From Piscicola geometra (lineage: Eukaryota > Annelida > Clitellata > Hirudinida > Piscicolidae), in assembly GCA_943735955.1 (NCBI GenBank), contig OX030961.1, positions 5,185,420-5,249,419 on the forward strand: DNA of 64,000 nucleotides, in the 5' to 3' direction. The translations under genes and the position numbers were made by a program. Below, one piece after another: positions 1-12,934 of this stretch (positions are counted from its first letter, which is position 1; each line of letters begins with the position of its first letter). The notes beneath the pieces are model-generated. The model was not told the origin of the DNA and did not search any database. It worked only from the letters and a program-made list of their open reading frames with translations.

Positions 1-2090
1 AAAAGTCTATTTTAAAATTTCATCAGAAATGCATTTTCGTATTATTGTGTTTTTCCAATAGAACATGTATCTTACGGAAAAGATTATATTGCTTTTATTT
101 CACAAAATCTTAAGTTTTATTTTTGAAACTTTGGAATTTCTAAAAACTATTTATAGTCAAAATAATCAAATTATCTGTTTAAGTTATTTTATATTCATCA
201 TCTCGTTTAAAGAATCTTATTTAAAATCACATTCTTTTCCAAATTAAACGCTTCAACTAGACAGTAAATCTCAAGATTAAAGCTTTGAATAAGTGAAAAA
301 ATCTTTTAAAACTTCAGTTCAATCTTTTATAAGAATTCGTCAAAAAGTTGGGAAAACAATTTAAGCCTTGTGACACACAGTTGTCTTATGCCTTTCTCAA
401 CATGTCTTCGAAACTTTCACGATGTTTATTCATCGAAAAAAATAGTTTTAAAGTTTAAAGCCTAATTTTCAATAATAATAATAAGTTCACTTAAAACTCT
501 AAGCGTTCAATTTAATCAAAACTACTTGAGCACAAAAATTCGAAATGAGCGATATTACAAAAAGAATTATTTAAAATTTAAATGATAAAATGAACCGAAA
601 TTGTAATCCTTTTATGTTACGCATTTAAATTTTCGTGAGCTTTGAAAGAGGCGTTTGAGTGCTTTAAAAGCTTTTCTCTTATTCGATCTCATCTTCTCTT
701 CCCACCTTCATCGAAGCTTTCACTCTCTTCTTATTCGATTTTAATCAATGCTTCGGGCAATAAATCAGTTGACAAGGTCATTATAGTGACCCGAACGAAT
801 GAGAACTTCAAGATTTGGAGATTTAAAAAGTAAAGTTTTTCTTTATTCTAAGTATTCTTCATTTGATTTCAAAAATCTTTTAATTTTTTTATTGGACTGT
901 ACTATAGTTTAAAAATGTATTTTCTTTCAATCAATTTTTGTTGTTGATAAAAATTCAATAAACAAACTTAATAAAACTATTTAAAGTAATGATACTATAC
1001 ACAAAAAACAGTACCAAAGCTTGATTGTATGGCATTTCTTCAACGAAGTGTGTGAAAAAAAATAATTTCTGTTGCGTACACTCATCACGTATGTTTTCTT
1101 CTTTAAAACTCAGAACTTAATTACAAAAAACAAAGCGCCAAAAGTCACGGATGAGACTTATTACGTTTTTTTCTATAGGGACTACCAAGCATGGCATGGT
1201 GTAAAAAAGATGGTTACCAAAGTTCAGTTTTATCTACGCAAATCTCTCAGTGGCAATAAAAGGCAACAATAATGCTAATGTATTCATTCTTCTTAGCATC
1301 AATCTTATTTATGATCACCATCAAAACCCAAATCACCTTTTCCACCATAATCCTCAACACCATCACCACTACAACCGCAACTATTTCCATCAATCTCTGA
1401 TCGAATCTCTTTTATTGTCCACTTTTCATTCTCATTCAGGTTCAGGAAACAGGCATAAAGAAGTGGCCTCGAAGAGGGATTTGCCTTGTCAGCAGCAGTA
1501 TCCACAGGAGGATTAAGCAGCAATAGGCATAAATTAAGAGGCTTCATGGTGAAAATCTTTTCGTAAAAAAATCTTTTCATTTTACATCGATTTTCACACG
1601 AAAAGTCGATTTGTGTAGTTTTACCACGCGACTCAGATTTGTTTAAATTTTTGCGTGCATGAATTTAATGTAGCTACCAAATTTATATAAATTTTATTTA
1701 ATTTTTGTTAAAGAACTTTTTTTAAAGAGATTTTCATTCAATGGAGATGTCTAATATTCTTTTTGAAAAGTATTTATTGGAGATGATTCATATAACCAGT
1801 TTAAATGGTTTATTCAGTATCCGCTACTTATCGGTTGGATTCATCTTTAATGAGCTATGATCGAGATCATATCAAAATGTCAAACACGAATTATGTTCAT
1901 CTGACTAGGTGAGTCCAAACTTTTCAGGTCTAAAGTGAGTTTAAAGCAGAATAAATGTCTCAGTGGGGCTGGCTATGGTAATTTAGCAAAAGCTGTTCCA
2001 TCAGATGACGAAATAGGACTGCCAGGGGAAGCGGTAAAAATATGTATGCATGATTGTAAATCAACAGCTTCAGTTTCAGGAAAAGTAGTA
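1..2090. other. AT-rich non-coding sequence
   Basis: No exon chain, repeat array or element was recognised. Short open frames near 1305-1580 (minus) and 1935-2090 (plus) are low-complexity or lack splice context. They could be isolated exons, for instance of the missing 3' end of the gamma-subunit gene, but nothing in them supports that. Confidence 0.5.
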
Positions 2091-2093
2091 ATA

Positions 2094-2430
<337 letters not shown>

Positions 2431-5400
2431 TAGTATTAAAGCTTGCTTATTCGATTGAAAAATAATGAGCTGTGTGCATCTGGCGTTGCGACAGCATAGA
2501 CAAGAGACGATGATGACGTTGGCACGTTTCTCCGGATTCATTCAAACCTGATTCTTTAAAACGCAGATTTCTTTAAATTTATGCAAGAACGTCTATGACA
2601 TGAGAGGGTTTTAAAACATATTGCATGGAGTTTTATGCAGTATTAATGACGTAGTATATTAAAAAAGGAAGTTATTACCCAATGGGTGATTCACCCATAC
2701 ATAAAAATTCCCACTGATGATGGTTGAAACTACCGGAAACATTTCTGTGGCAGAAGAGAAACGCAAATAGACATCACGTTTGCTAAAGCGTTATTGCTAG
2801 CCATGTCATTACAGTTCAATGCACTTTCTCTTATTGGTAGGTGACGACCACCAAACGTTTCATTGCAGTCTCTATTGATCACGCAACCAGCACTTTTCTA
2901 TGAACTTGAAGAGCCGCTAATGCTTTTATTAATTAGTTTTATTCGTGTTTTTTCGCGAGTATGCGGGTTTACATTGATAATAATGTTGTTATTTTAGGTA
3001 TTTGGAGCTTATTTGTTCTGCAGAGAAGCCATTTGGGAAGCCGTGACAAATTACTTGTGAGCGGAATTGATACGATTGTGTGCAGATGATACTGCTCGCT
3101 GATGAATAGGGATAGAGAGGGAATTCTAACGTCTATATCTTGATTAGTATTAAATTTTCTTTTACTGAAATTCATAGAATAATTAGTTTTTGTTTTCTTT
3201 TTCATACGACACTTAGATCATTTCATGCTATTTGTAATAGTTTTAATGCTTTTATTAGTATACGCATCAATCGCGTAATATTCCCGGAGTACTAAAGAAG
3301 TTATAGGGTTTCAAAAAAAGATGAAATTTTATTTTATTTGGCTTTTATATGCAAGTTTTTAAATTTTTTAACAGTTTTTAAAAGATGAAACTTGAAAACC
3401 TGAACGAAATGAAAGGAAAATAATAAATAAAATTTTTGATTTTTACTCAAAAGATATTCTATAGAGGGCTTAAAAACTTTTTCATTTAACACTTTTATTA
3501 AACAACACTTTTTTTTAAATCTCTGTATAATACATTGATTGATTGATTGATTTTGCACAATTTATTTTTAAAAATTTGCACAAGAATGATTAGAAAACCA
3601 ATCGAAGAAGCAGATCAATAAACTAGTTTTCTTTTTTTTTTTTTTCATCATCTCATATAGTTACTATCTCTTTAAATATCAAATAAAAAAATTATAGTGA
3701 CTTCACTTAAAGTGGCTTGGCGTAGACAAGGGAAATAATAGATCAAAAAAGTTATTTCGGGAAAAAAATCTTCATGAAAAACTAGGAGAGATGTTATGAA
3801 TAAATAAAAGGAGCTTTATCACTATGATTTGGAAAAATTATTTTTTGCTTTAGTAAACTTAAAAATACATATAATTTCTTCTGAAGTCCATTAAATTGTA
3901 AAACAACCGTGGAACAGAGATACATTTACCAAAACATTTCATTATGTTCCTGTGCTATTAACTAAAATTCGGATAGTTTGAAGAAAAGATATTTCCCAGT
4001 TTAGCAACTCCGTTCAACGTGGCATTGCAATAATCCATGAGGCATCGTACTGTATCTGATGCAGACATTTTCATTGCTTCACTATCAGCGATCTGATTTG
4101 ACGCGAGTTACTTTCTGGACGGGCTTTTACACAAGAAATCTAAGTAACTTCCATTCGGGAATTTTATTAAGATAAAAAAATAATATTAAAAATGAAAAGA
4201 TATCGCGTTTAATAATCATCATTTTAAAGAGAACAATTTCTTTCAGAAACTCTATGTTGATATGGAAAATAATATTGAATAAAAATACTTTAAATTATTG
4301 GAAGTTTCTTTCACTTAGCTTTCGATCGAAAGGTTTCGAAAGAGACTGACGTTCAAAATGAAGAAAAAACCTTGGGCTTAAAAATAAATTAAGAAAATAA
4401 AGTTGCAGACTTTTAAAGAATAGTTATCTTTTCAAAGAAGTTTTTAAAGAATTTTCTGCAAATAATAAAAAATGGAAAAATGTTCTTGCTATAACTTTTG
4501 TAGAAAAACTGAAAAGTAGCTCAATTTGCAATTTATGAAACGATTAAATACGTTTTTAGAGACATTTTCCATGAATTCCCTAATCTCAAATTTCTATTAT
4601 TTTTTGTCACTTCAAATTTATTTATTCATGCTGTTACTTTATAATATAAAGTTTATAGAATAGTATAAGTCAACTTAAAATAGAATCTACAAAAGCTTGA
4701 CTAATACAAATGAGTATAAGATAAAAAATGGGAAAAAATGTTTATGTCAAATTTATGTTAAATAAAACTTGTAAGTTTGAAGGACATAAACCAACATTTA
4801 TAGTGCTGTATAAATTCTAATAAGCTTCAAAATGTCTACTCTGCCATTCGTAGAAGAACCCTTATGATGCCGATATGAAATTCCATGAAATAAAGTTTTT
4901 GAAATTCGCCTAAAAACTATTTTCTTCATATAAATTCAAATTCTGTTTAACATCTATTCATAGATCCAACTCAACTATAAAAATAAGGTTGCGAGAATTC
5001 ATCAATTCTATTTAATCAGTCTTCATCCACTCATTATTTTTCGTGAAATCTATTTTGTTTTGGTAATGCCTAAATGTTTTTTTCTGTCCCTCCATTTGTT
5101 TGCATTAACTTAGACATCTATGGTGAGTAAGATAAAAAATCGATGAAATTATCAAAAAATAAAAAAACGTATTTTTGAAAACAGTTTACAAAAAACTGTA
5201 TAAAACAAAAAACAGAATGTAGCTAGTACACTCAGTATTCCATTTTACTATGTGTGGATATATGACAAGAGTAAACAAGCGGGCGGGCGGCTTTTACATA
5301 CAAAGGTGTGTTGTAAATTAATGAAACGACAAGAATACTTTGCTTTTGTAAGTTGCATGCAGACATATGAACCCTTACATACTGAACTGAGCTTTTTGGC

Positions 5401-6186
5401 CGTCAAAAAAGGCTTTTCTCTAATCAACTAGTTGAAATTGATTTTTACCTTCTAATTTTTAAATTATCTAAAAAAAGCTTTTTGTTTTTTAAGCAATGCT
5501 TATTCAATTAAAACTTTTTAAACCCAGAACTTAAATGCAAAAAAAAACATAAAGTATTTTTTTCCATACATATTACTTGAAAATGTCTGAATACAAAAGA
5601 CTCAAACGGGTTTATAAAAAGTTAAATGCGACCTTTTTCGTTATAACTCTGAATAAACAATTTGTAAAGATATTTAAAAGTTATATAAAGTTATTTTTCC
5701 AACTTGTAACATTTATTTTTCCAATTTATTATTCCAATGTCATGCACACTGCGTGATATACAATTTTAAATAAAATGTATTAAGCTAGAAAACTAGAAAT
5801 TAAAATGTAAACTAGTTTTATAAAAATGTTTCAAAAACTAGAAATAAACATTAAACATGCTTTATTAGACAATCTTAATGGACTACTTTTTTTATTCAAA
5901 TCAAAAAGTTGGAAAAAAACGTTTGTTTCTAACTTTTTGACTACTTAGTTTTCATCTGATAGACTCGCATTCGACATGTTTTAGTTATTTTGTTTGTTTA
6001 AATATAAATTTCTAAAAAAAGAAAATACATTATCCCCAGCATTACAGTTACATTACTAACTATAAATTTAACAAAAATATAAATTTTTTTAAATGATATA
6101 AAACCTATTAAAGATTTAAAAAATATAACTAGAATAAAACGCATCGTTTAAGAAAACAATCTTAAAACTGGAAAATTAATATTAAA
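2431..6186. other. AT-rich sequence without recognised genes
   Basis: No coding exon, tRNA or repeat array can be supported. This is where the last exon of the calcium-channel gamma gene on the minus strand would be expected (fourth membrane segment and cytoplasmic tail), but no convincing match was seen. The exon may be divergent, or further left than position 1. Confidence 0.4.
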
Positions 6187-6234
6187 GTTGAGAAAAATAT
6201 CAGATAAATATTCTCACTATCATCAAATTTGTCA

Positions 6235-6380
6235 CATCACACTTACATCCACACTCCACCCACATTCACATCCACACCACAACCACACCACACCCACAAC
6301 ACTCCACAACCACATTACAACCACACCACAACCCCATCCACAACCACATCCACACCATAACCACACCACATCCACACCGT
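6235..6380. repeat. Degenerate CCACA-type simple repeat
   Basis: Irregular CCACA/CCACAC units on the plus strand, ending six bases from the end of gamma-subunit exon 3, so they lie in the following intron of that minus-strand gene. Confidence 0.8.
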
Positions 6381-6386
6381 AATCAC

Positions 6387-9300
6387 CTGACAGTATATAA
6401 ACCAGGGCTCCTACAATGGTCTTGAGATCGCTCTTATTTTGGCCGATGATGCTGAGGGCTAGGGAGATGAAGAGGAGCAGCAGAGACACCACCACGAAAG
6501 GCGCTGACATGCGGATGGCTCCTGGGAAGATGAATCAAGATTTTAGAATCTAGCTCATGAAATTCTGATGATGTTCAAAAAGTTAACCCAGTGAAATAAA
6601 TTTTATACTTTTTAAAACTAGACAAGAACGGATGTTAGAATTTTAAATTCATCAGCTCTTCCTTTCTAGCAAGTCTCCAAAAATAATTTCACGCAAAAAA
6701 TTTTATTTTATATTTGCGGAAGTTCTCAATTAAAGAAAACATTTTTAGTTTCTTTAAAATATCATTATCAGAAAGGGACCTTTTTATTGATATTTTATGA
6801 TCATGATAAAACATTTACAGCTTATAAGTTAAGATGAATATCGCGTGGTTTTAAAAATGAAATAAACTTTAAAAAATAGTAACAATAAATTGTTTTATTT
6901 ATTTTTAAAAAATTGAAAATACAACATGAACATCAAAGTTTTGACCCTCACTTTTACTTAAGACTTCTAGATCAAATTTGTATTAACCAACAAACATTAA
7001 TTTCAAAAGCAACACCAAATGAAGCAACAACAGTTGTTGTAGTCACTACAGCCACGAAAACTACAATGCCAAATACTCAATATGGCGAAGGTTGTTTCCG
7101 TGGTCTCAGGCCTCTCCCACGACTGGTCGATGTACGCGATGGTGAAGCACATCTCTGGCGGCACCTCCTCGCCTGCGAGTCAACATCACTTATTGATAAT
7201 GATTAGTTTAGAAATAGTTTTTAAATTATTCTGATATAATGAGTTTTTGATATATAAAGATAGTTTTTGAATAAATATTTTAACACAGTTTTATTATTTT
7301 ATAATATAAAAACTTATAATATTTTTCTTTTGCGTTTTATTTAAATAAGTATAGTTGAGAGGCAAAGATCTTCTATTCCATGTGTTGAAGAGAGCTTGTT
7401 CATACACGTTAGCTGTTTCATAGGAAGGCATTTTTTAAAAAGTTGCAGTATTTGTGATGTTAAGGTATTAATACACAAAAATATAAATAATAAAATGGAA
7501 TTCTAAAAGCAATAAGAATGAGAATATTCATTTTTGGAAAAGTTTGGAATAAAAAAATAAATTTTGCGCTAAGAATTATTGAAAAGACTAGATGGTCATA
7601 TAAGATCTCATTTTTAAACTAAATAGACTATTCCAACGGTTGAAATGGCTGAGCATTTTATATAACAACAAGCTGGATACATAAAAATAAATGCCTTTTA
7701 TGTTTATAGCATAGCATTTCTGCTTAAATATCACAAGAATGTAGTATCTAATGGTTGGACACACATTGAAATTGCCAAAACTTGTTTCAGAGAATTATGA
7801 AAAATAACGTATTTGTTATGAGAATATTTCATGGAAAAGGGAATGAAAAATACGATGTTTAGTGTAGGTCTTGTGCGTCTTTATGTTTTATATTCTATTA
7901 TAGATTTATAAAATAAACAAAGGTATTTTTGAAAATTTTTTTAAATACAATTTTGCATATTCTTACTCACATTAACAGCGATGGCGTTTGAGATATGTAA
8001 ATTTCACGCAGTACTATTGGAACTGACGCTAAAAATATCATATATAGAAATATTATTTTAGCAAACACTATAACGTTTCATTATATCAATTATAAAAGTT
8101 TACAACAAAGCAGAAGTTATGAAACTCTTTTCCCTAACAAAAGAAGATAAGGAATAAGAATGGTGTTGAAGAATATTTTGCTTCAATCTTCTTCTTCTTC
8201 TTCATCTTCTTTTTCTTCCCATATTGTGCAAGACTCTTCTAGAGCATCAACGTACATCAACAAAATCGTTGAACAAAAAAAAGAATAAAAATATATAAAA
8301 ATAAAATAAATATAAAACAGATGAAAATAGATGAACACTGTTCATTGAAGAGCGACTAAGCCACCCTCGAAATGTTATAAAGACTTGGCTGTGGTGACTG
8401 CTACTGGCAACTGATTCCAGAGTCAGATAGGGGCAAGGAGAAAAAAACTTTAATACACTATCATGCCCCACTATAAACAGATATATATTTTTAATTTTTA
8501 TAATATAGTTAAAAAAAACAATCGGTCTTTTTTATCACTAAAACATTATTTTTATGATGAGATGAGCTTTTAATCTCTGAAGAAGATCGTGCCAGAAGCG
8601 AGCTATAGCATGATAAAGTTGCTGATAAAAAAATTGAAGAATGCGTCAGTGGAGTGAGCCTTGACTCGTCAGCAATAACGACTGACTTCTAGCGTCACCA
8701 TTAAGCCAGCGAGAAAAAACATTTTTTTATTTTAAGATAACTCAAACGAAAAAGCATCAACCCAGTGCTGAACTTTTTATCGCTTTTTTATACTTTCATA
8801 ATGGAAGAATTAAGGTTATTGCAGATTCAATGGGCTACAATTGCTTCAAAATTAACATTTCAGTTAAGTTATTGAAGAAAAAAATAAAGCTTGTGTACTA
8901 TTTATAAAATCTTAATGTAAAAAGAATTTTTTTAATTTTTATTTACAAGGGGCTCAGTGACTGAAGGCATAAAAAACCATTCATCTGCTGAGTGGTTTAG
9001 CATCCCAGATGATGCTATAATTAAATACTCCCCATATTTTAAAAATAAAAACACTTGCAAAAATTCTGTAGTTACCTTTTACTGTTATGGAAAATAATCG
9101 AAAAAACAACGTGAAATGAAAAGACACAAAAAGCATGTGAAGTGGAAGGACAAAAATGAAAAGGTTTAATAATTGGACATCATGCCTAGTGGACAATTAA
9201 ATCATTCTAAAAATAGAAGCAACAATTATATCTAAAGTCACGACCATAAAACAGGTTAGTGCCAAATGAAGCAGACAAGATAGAAAGCATACATAAAAGC

Positions 9301-10499
9301 AGACGCAAACAGGCATACAAAATACAAACAGACAAATATTAAAATGACCATTAGCAAGGCACTCTACTTTGGCATTGATCCCAATTACTACTGTGTTCTT
9401 CTCTCATTATTTTCTTTACTACGAATACGGCTTCTGCTATTTTTAATACTTCTACGGCTGCTGCTTTTATAATGACTATACCACAAGTTGTCAAAAGTGA
9501 TATATCGTGATATATTCTTTCGACGTCTAAGAATACATGATTATAGATTTGAGACGATGCATTACATTTATCAAGTAAATTCTCTTTGACAAATCGCTAA
9601 AATTCAAACTAAAACTAATTTCCATTTCAATCCATCACTAAGCAAGACACTCCCAAATAATAAAACGGCAAAAACACAATTTTTTACAATTAAAAAACCT
9701 ATAAAATGGAGTTAAAGTTAAAAACTAAAAAACCAAAAATATAAATGAAAAAACATCCTAAAAAACTAACAAACCAAAATATAAAAAACATTCTAAACAA
9801 CTCAACTGCTATACCACCTGGGTTTTCATAAACAATGCAGATTCTCCAAAGACCCGAGTGCGTCTGGATGAGCATGGTGGAGGCTTCATAGTCGTTGCTG
9901 GTGGTCACTTCATCAACGTAGTCGTAGTGTTCGAGCGAAGAATTATCGGAATTGTTGCTGTTGTGGTAGTCAGATGGCATAGTGTCATTGCTGGACGCTT
10001 TGAACGGCTCGTTGGTGTGCAGCCAAAAGTCTGTGGAAGCCGCCAACGACAGTGAGCCAGTTGCAGCGAGTCCAAAAACTAGAGAAATGAGGTTGAGGCT
10101 TCGGACTGTGCATTGTGTGTGGTGGCGTTCTATGCGTTTCTGAGGCATGCTTTTCGCGTTGTTTGTGTTATTTTTCGTCGTTGGGTTTTTGTGGTTGACG
10201 TTTGACTTTTTGTTGGTGGTTTTAGGAAGATTTTGGTAGCTGTGGCATGAGATTTCGTCGATGTAGTTGCAGCCATTAATGCTAGTAGAAACGGCATTAT
10301 TGATTGGGTACCTGAGTCTATTGCTGGGTGTTTTGGACGAGCCGTTGATGATGCTTGGGTTATTACTTTCGGTGGAATAATTATAAGCTACGTCTTTGTG
10401 CGTGTAACAAGTGTGTTCCTGCTCGATGTTTTCTGAAAAAGAGTTTTCAAAGAAACAAGGGCTTTCGTCTTTCAAAACCACAATTCTGTTCATATCCAT
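6387..10499 (-). CDS. Voltage-dependent calcium channel gamma subunit-like (stargazin/TARP family), 3' end missing
   Basis: Claudin-fold four-pass membrane protein; relatives are calcium-channel gamma subunits and AMPA-receptor auxiliary proteins. Three exons join in phase: 10499-9818, 7172-7077 and 6521-6387, each bounded by AG/GT and each ending in phase 1. They encode about 304 residues. TM1 is residues ~135-156, followed by DFWLHTNEP. The first extracellular loop has sequons at N171, N182 and N186 and the family signature GLWRIC at 216-221. Exon 2 gives the cysteine segment MCFTIAYI. Exon 3 gives AILRAIRMSAPF, TM2 and the start of TM3 (VGALVYILSG). The exon with TM4 and the tail was not found. 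The ~134-residue Asn/Thr-rich N-terminal extension is unusual, since family members normally have short N termini. The ATG is the first in a long open exon, so an upstream start is possible. Confidence 0.82.
8250..8470 (-). mobile_element. Possible LINE 3'-end remnant in gamma-subunit intron 1
   Basis: The minus strand reads WNQLPVAVTTAKSL then FRGWL with one stop. This resembles the C-terminal WNxLP...SLxxFKxxL segment of L2/CR1 reverse transcriptases. Short and decayed. Confidence 0.25.
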
Positions 10500-12844
10500 T
10501 TCCGTTAGCTTTAACGACGATGTTATAACCTAAACAATAATAGATTTCCTTAAAACAATAATTTTTCAAACACTTTTTTTAGGTATTTCAGACTCATACT
10601 TTAAGTTATACAAATGACAGTTGTTGAATTTGTTACAATTTATACGAAATCATATCAAAATTCTTTTCCCCTGCATGGAATGATTCCAGCGATGTGTCTA
10701 TTTAAAATACCTTCTGTCCAACCAGCCTTTATAGACTGCGTGAAGAGCATGAAGACAAGATCTTTCATTTGTGTCATGTCTATTTGCCTATAAATTTATT
10801 TTATCTTTTTCATCCACAATTAATTTAAAATTTTTCTCCCCAATATTTTAGTTACACAACAATTTATTTATTGGTTTGGATAGGCATAGATTTTTGTAAA
10901 AATGTTGTTTTTGTTTTTATATGGACTTTTCCGAATCCATTCTAAACTTCAAAATACAACCATATCATTTTTCGAGTTAGAATCATTTTAGTTTTTTCAT
11001 TCCCATCATGAGAAGAATTTTGCAAAAAAATTTTGAAATTGGAAAAAAACAAATATGTGGCATTTTAAATTATTAAAAGTATGCAAGTTTTCATATTCGC
11101 AATGGTTTAAATGCACTTGACGTAAAATATTAGAATTTTTGCGCATTCAAAATTCTAGATTAAAATTATTGTAATAAAAAATCATCGTTTTTTGAATTCT
11201 AATTGTGGAAACCATTTGTTTAAACGTCGATATAAAAACTCGAATGTGAATGGCAGCCACTAAGATTTTTTAAACAATACTTTTATTTTCAGACGTACAA
11301 AAATATTTATCTTAAAAGATCGAAAGATTTTGGTTCGTTACGGGGATTATAATGATACAGACTGGAAACTACGTTAAAACAAACCTAATTTTGAAAAAAA
11401 ATGTTAAGTAAAAAATAAAGATGTTAATGAAATGTCAAGAATGGGTTTGAAATGTAGAGATTTAAAAATGGATTTTTGAATGATGGTTTTTAGAATGATG
11501 GAAAGGGAATAAGTTTACATCGAAGCATATTCAATTAGTTTTGGCATGTGACAAAAAGAGAAAAAACAAAAATAATAGTTCTAGTTTGAAGGTCGCTAGT
11601 GAGAAAAGAAAAATTATTTAAAAAATTATTAAACGTGACAAGAGATTTAGATATAAAAATATATCTGACAGAGAAGAATATGTTTAAAAGACTTGGACTA
11701 ATCCTGGCTATCGATACTGTAAATCTGGGAATATGTAAAATAATTCATTAATAATACAGCGCTTTTTTTCAATAACTCAATTTATTTCAATAACTTGAAT
11801 TTTAAAGAGGAAAATACAATATCCGAGAGAATAGATGGTATGAAATAGACATAAAATCCTTCTTACCTTTATCTAATTAAATCTTTGACGTGTAAACCAC
11901 TCACTTAAATGAATTTTAAAATGTTAAATTGAGTTAATCGTTTATTAGAATTTTTGAAGTCTTCAACAAAATTTCAATGATTTTCGAGCCACAACATTCT
12001 GCATGATAAGTAAATTCACTTTAGTATTTTTATTGTGCTTTTGCAGTATATTAATGAAATTTTTTTTAATGCTTTTTAAATAAATATATTTAATGCAGGT
12101 TTTGACGCATGCATTGCATCGAAGTTCAGATAAAACGATTATCAAATCTTGAATGGAATTAGAAAGAAACTCAGAAATTTCCAAAATCAATTTTAAAATT
12201 GTAAAGATATTTATTTGTCTCATTTGAATGCATTATTTGTTTATTTACATTTTTTTGGCGTTAATTTACTTTTTTGACTCGGATAAAATAAATCCACTGT
12301 TCGTGTTTTAAAATTGGAACATCTTTTTCAATCTCAAATCAGCAACTAAAAATATAAAACGAAAAAACTTCTTCTTCAGTTTTTTCAAAATTCTTTTAGA
12401 AACAAATGTGTCGCAGTATTGCACTTACCTGTACTTCATCGACTATTCTTCGATTTGTCAAGAAATCTATAAACAAAAATATAGAAGGTTTCCCAAAGTG
12501 CGCTAGAGCAATATATCTTTTTATGGCATTTAAAAGAAACGAAAAGTGTCTTTAGCCTATAGACTATAGGACATTTATCACAAAGTTAATTTTTACGTAT
12601 CATGTTAAGTTTCAAGTTTCAAGCTTTGATTGTAATTGTTCTCAAAAGTAGGAACAATCATAGGCTACTAAGACGTTTCATAACTAACAAGTATTTTTGA
12701 AATCTAGTATTAATGCTCTTTTTTTCAAAAGACAATTATATTCTCATAAAAAGTATTTTCACATAAATATTTTTCGGCGGCTTTGGTGCAATATGCACGC
12801 AAGAGAATGAATGGGCGTATCGTTATATTTCGTTGTCCAGGTCA
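10500..12844. other. Intergenic AT-rich sequence
   Basis: Lies between the divergently oriented gamma-subunit and chitinase-like genes, so it should hold both promoters. No exon or repeat was recognised. Confidence 0.5.
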
Positions 12845-12853
12845 TATAAAAAG
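12845..12853 (+). promoter_or_regulatory. Candidate TATA box of the chitinase-like gene
   Basis: TATAAAAAG lies 90 bp before the ATG of the signal-peptide exon. That fits a transcription start about 30 bp downstream with a short leader. Such motifs arise by chance in AT-rich DNA. Confidence 0.4.
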
Positions 12854-12934
12854 ACAGTGTACTAACTTCGATAAAGGAAAAAATATTTAACAAATTATTT
12901 TTTAACTATTTTTTTAATTGATAAAAAAGTAATT

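Noticed and set aside
1305..1580. Minus-strand open frame as last exon of the calcium-channel gamma gene
   Set aside because: It lacks a TM4-like segment and a clear acceptor in the required phase.
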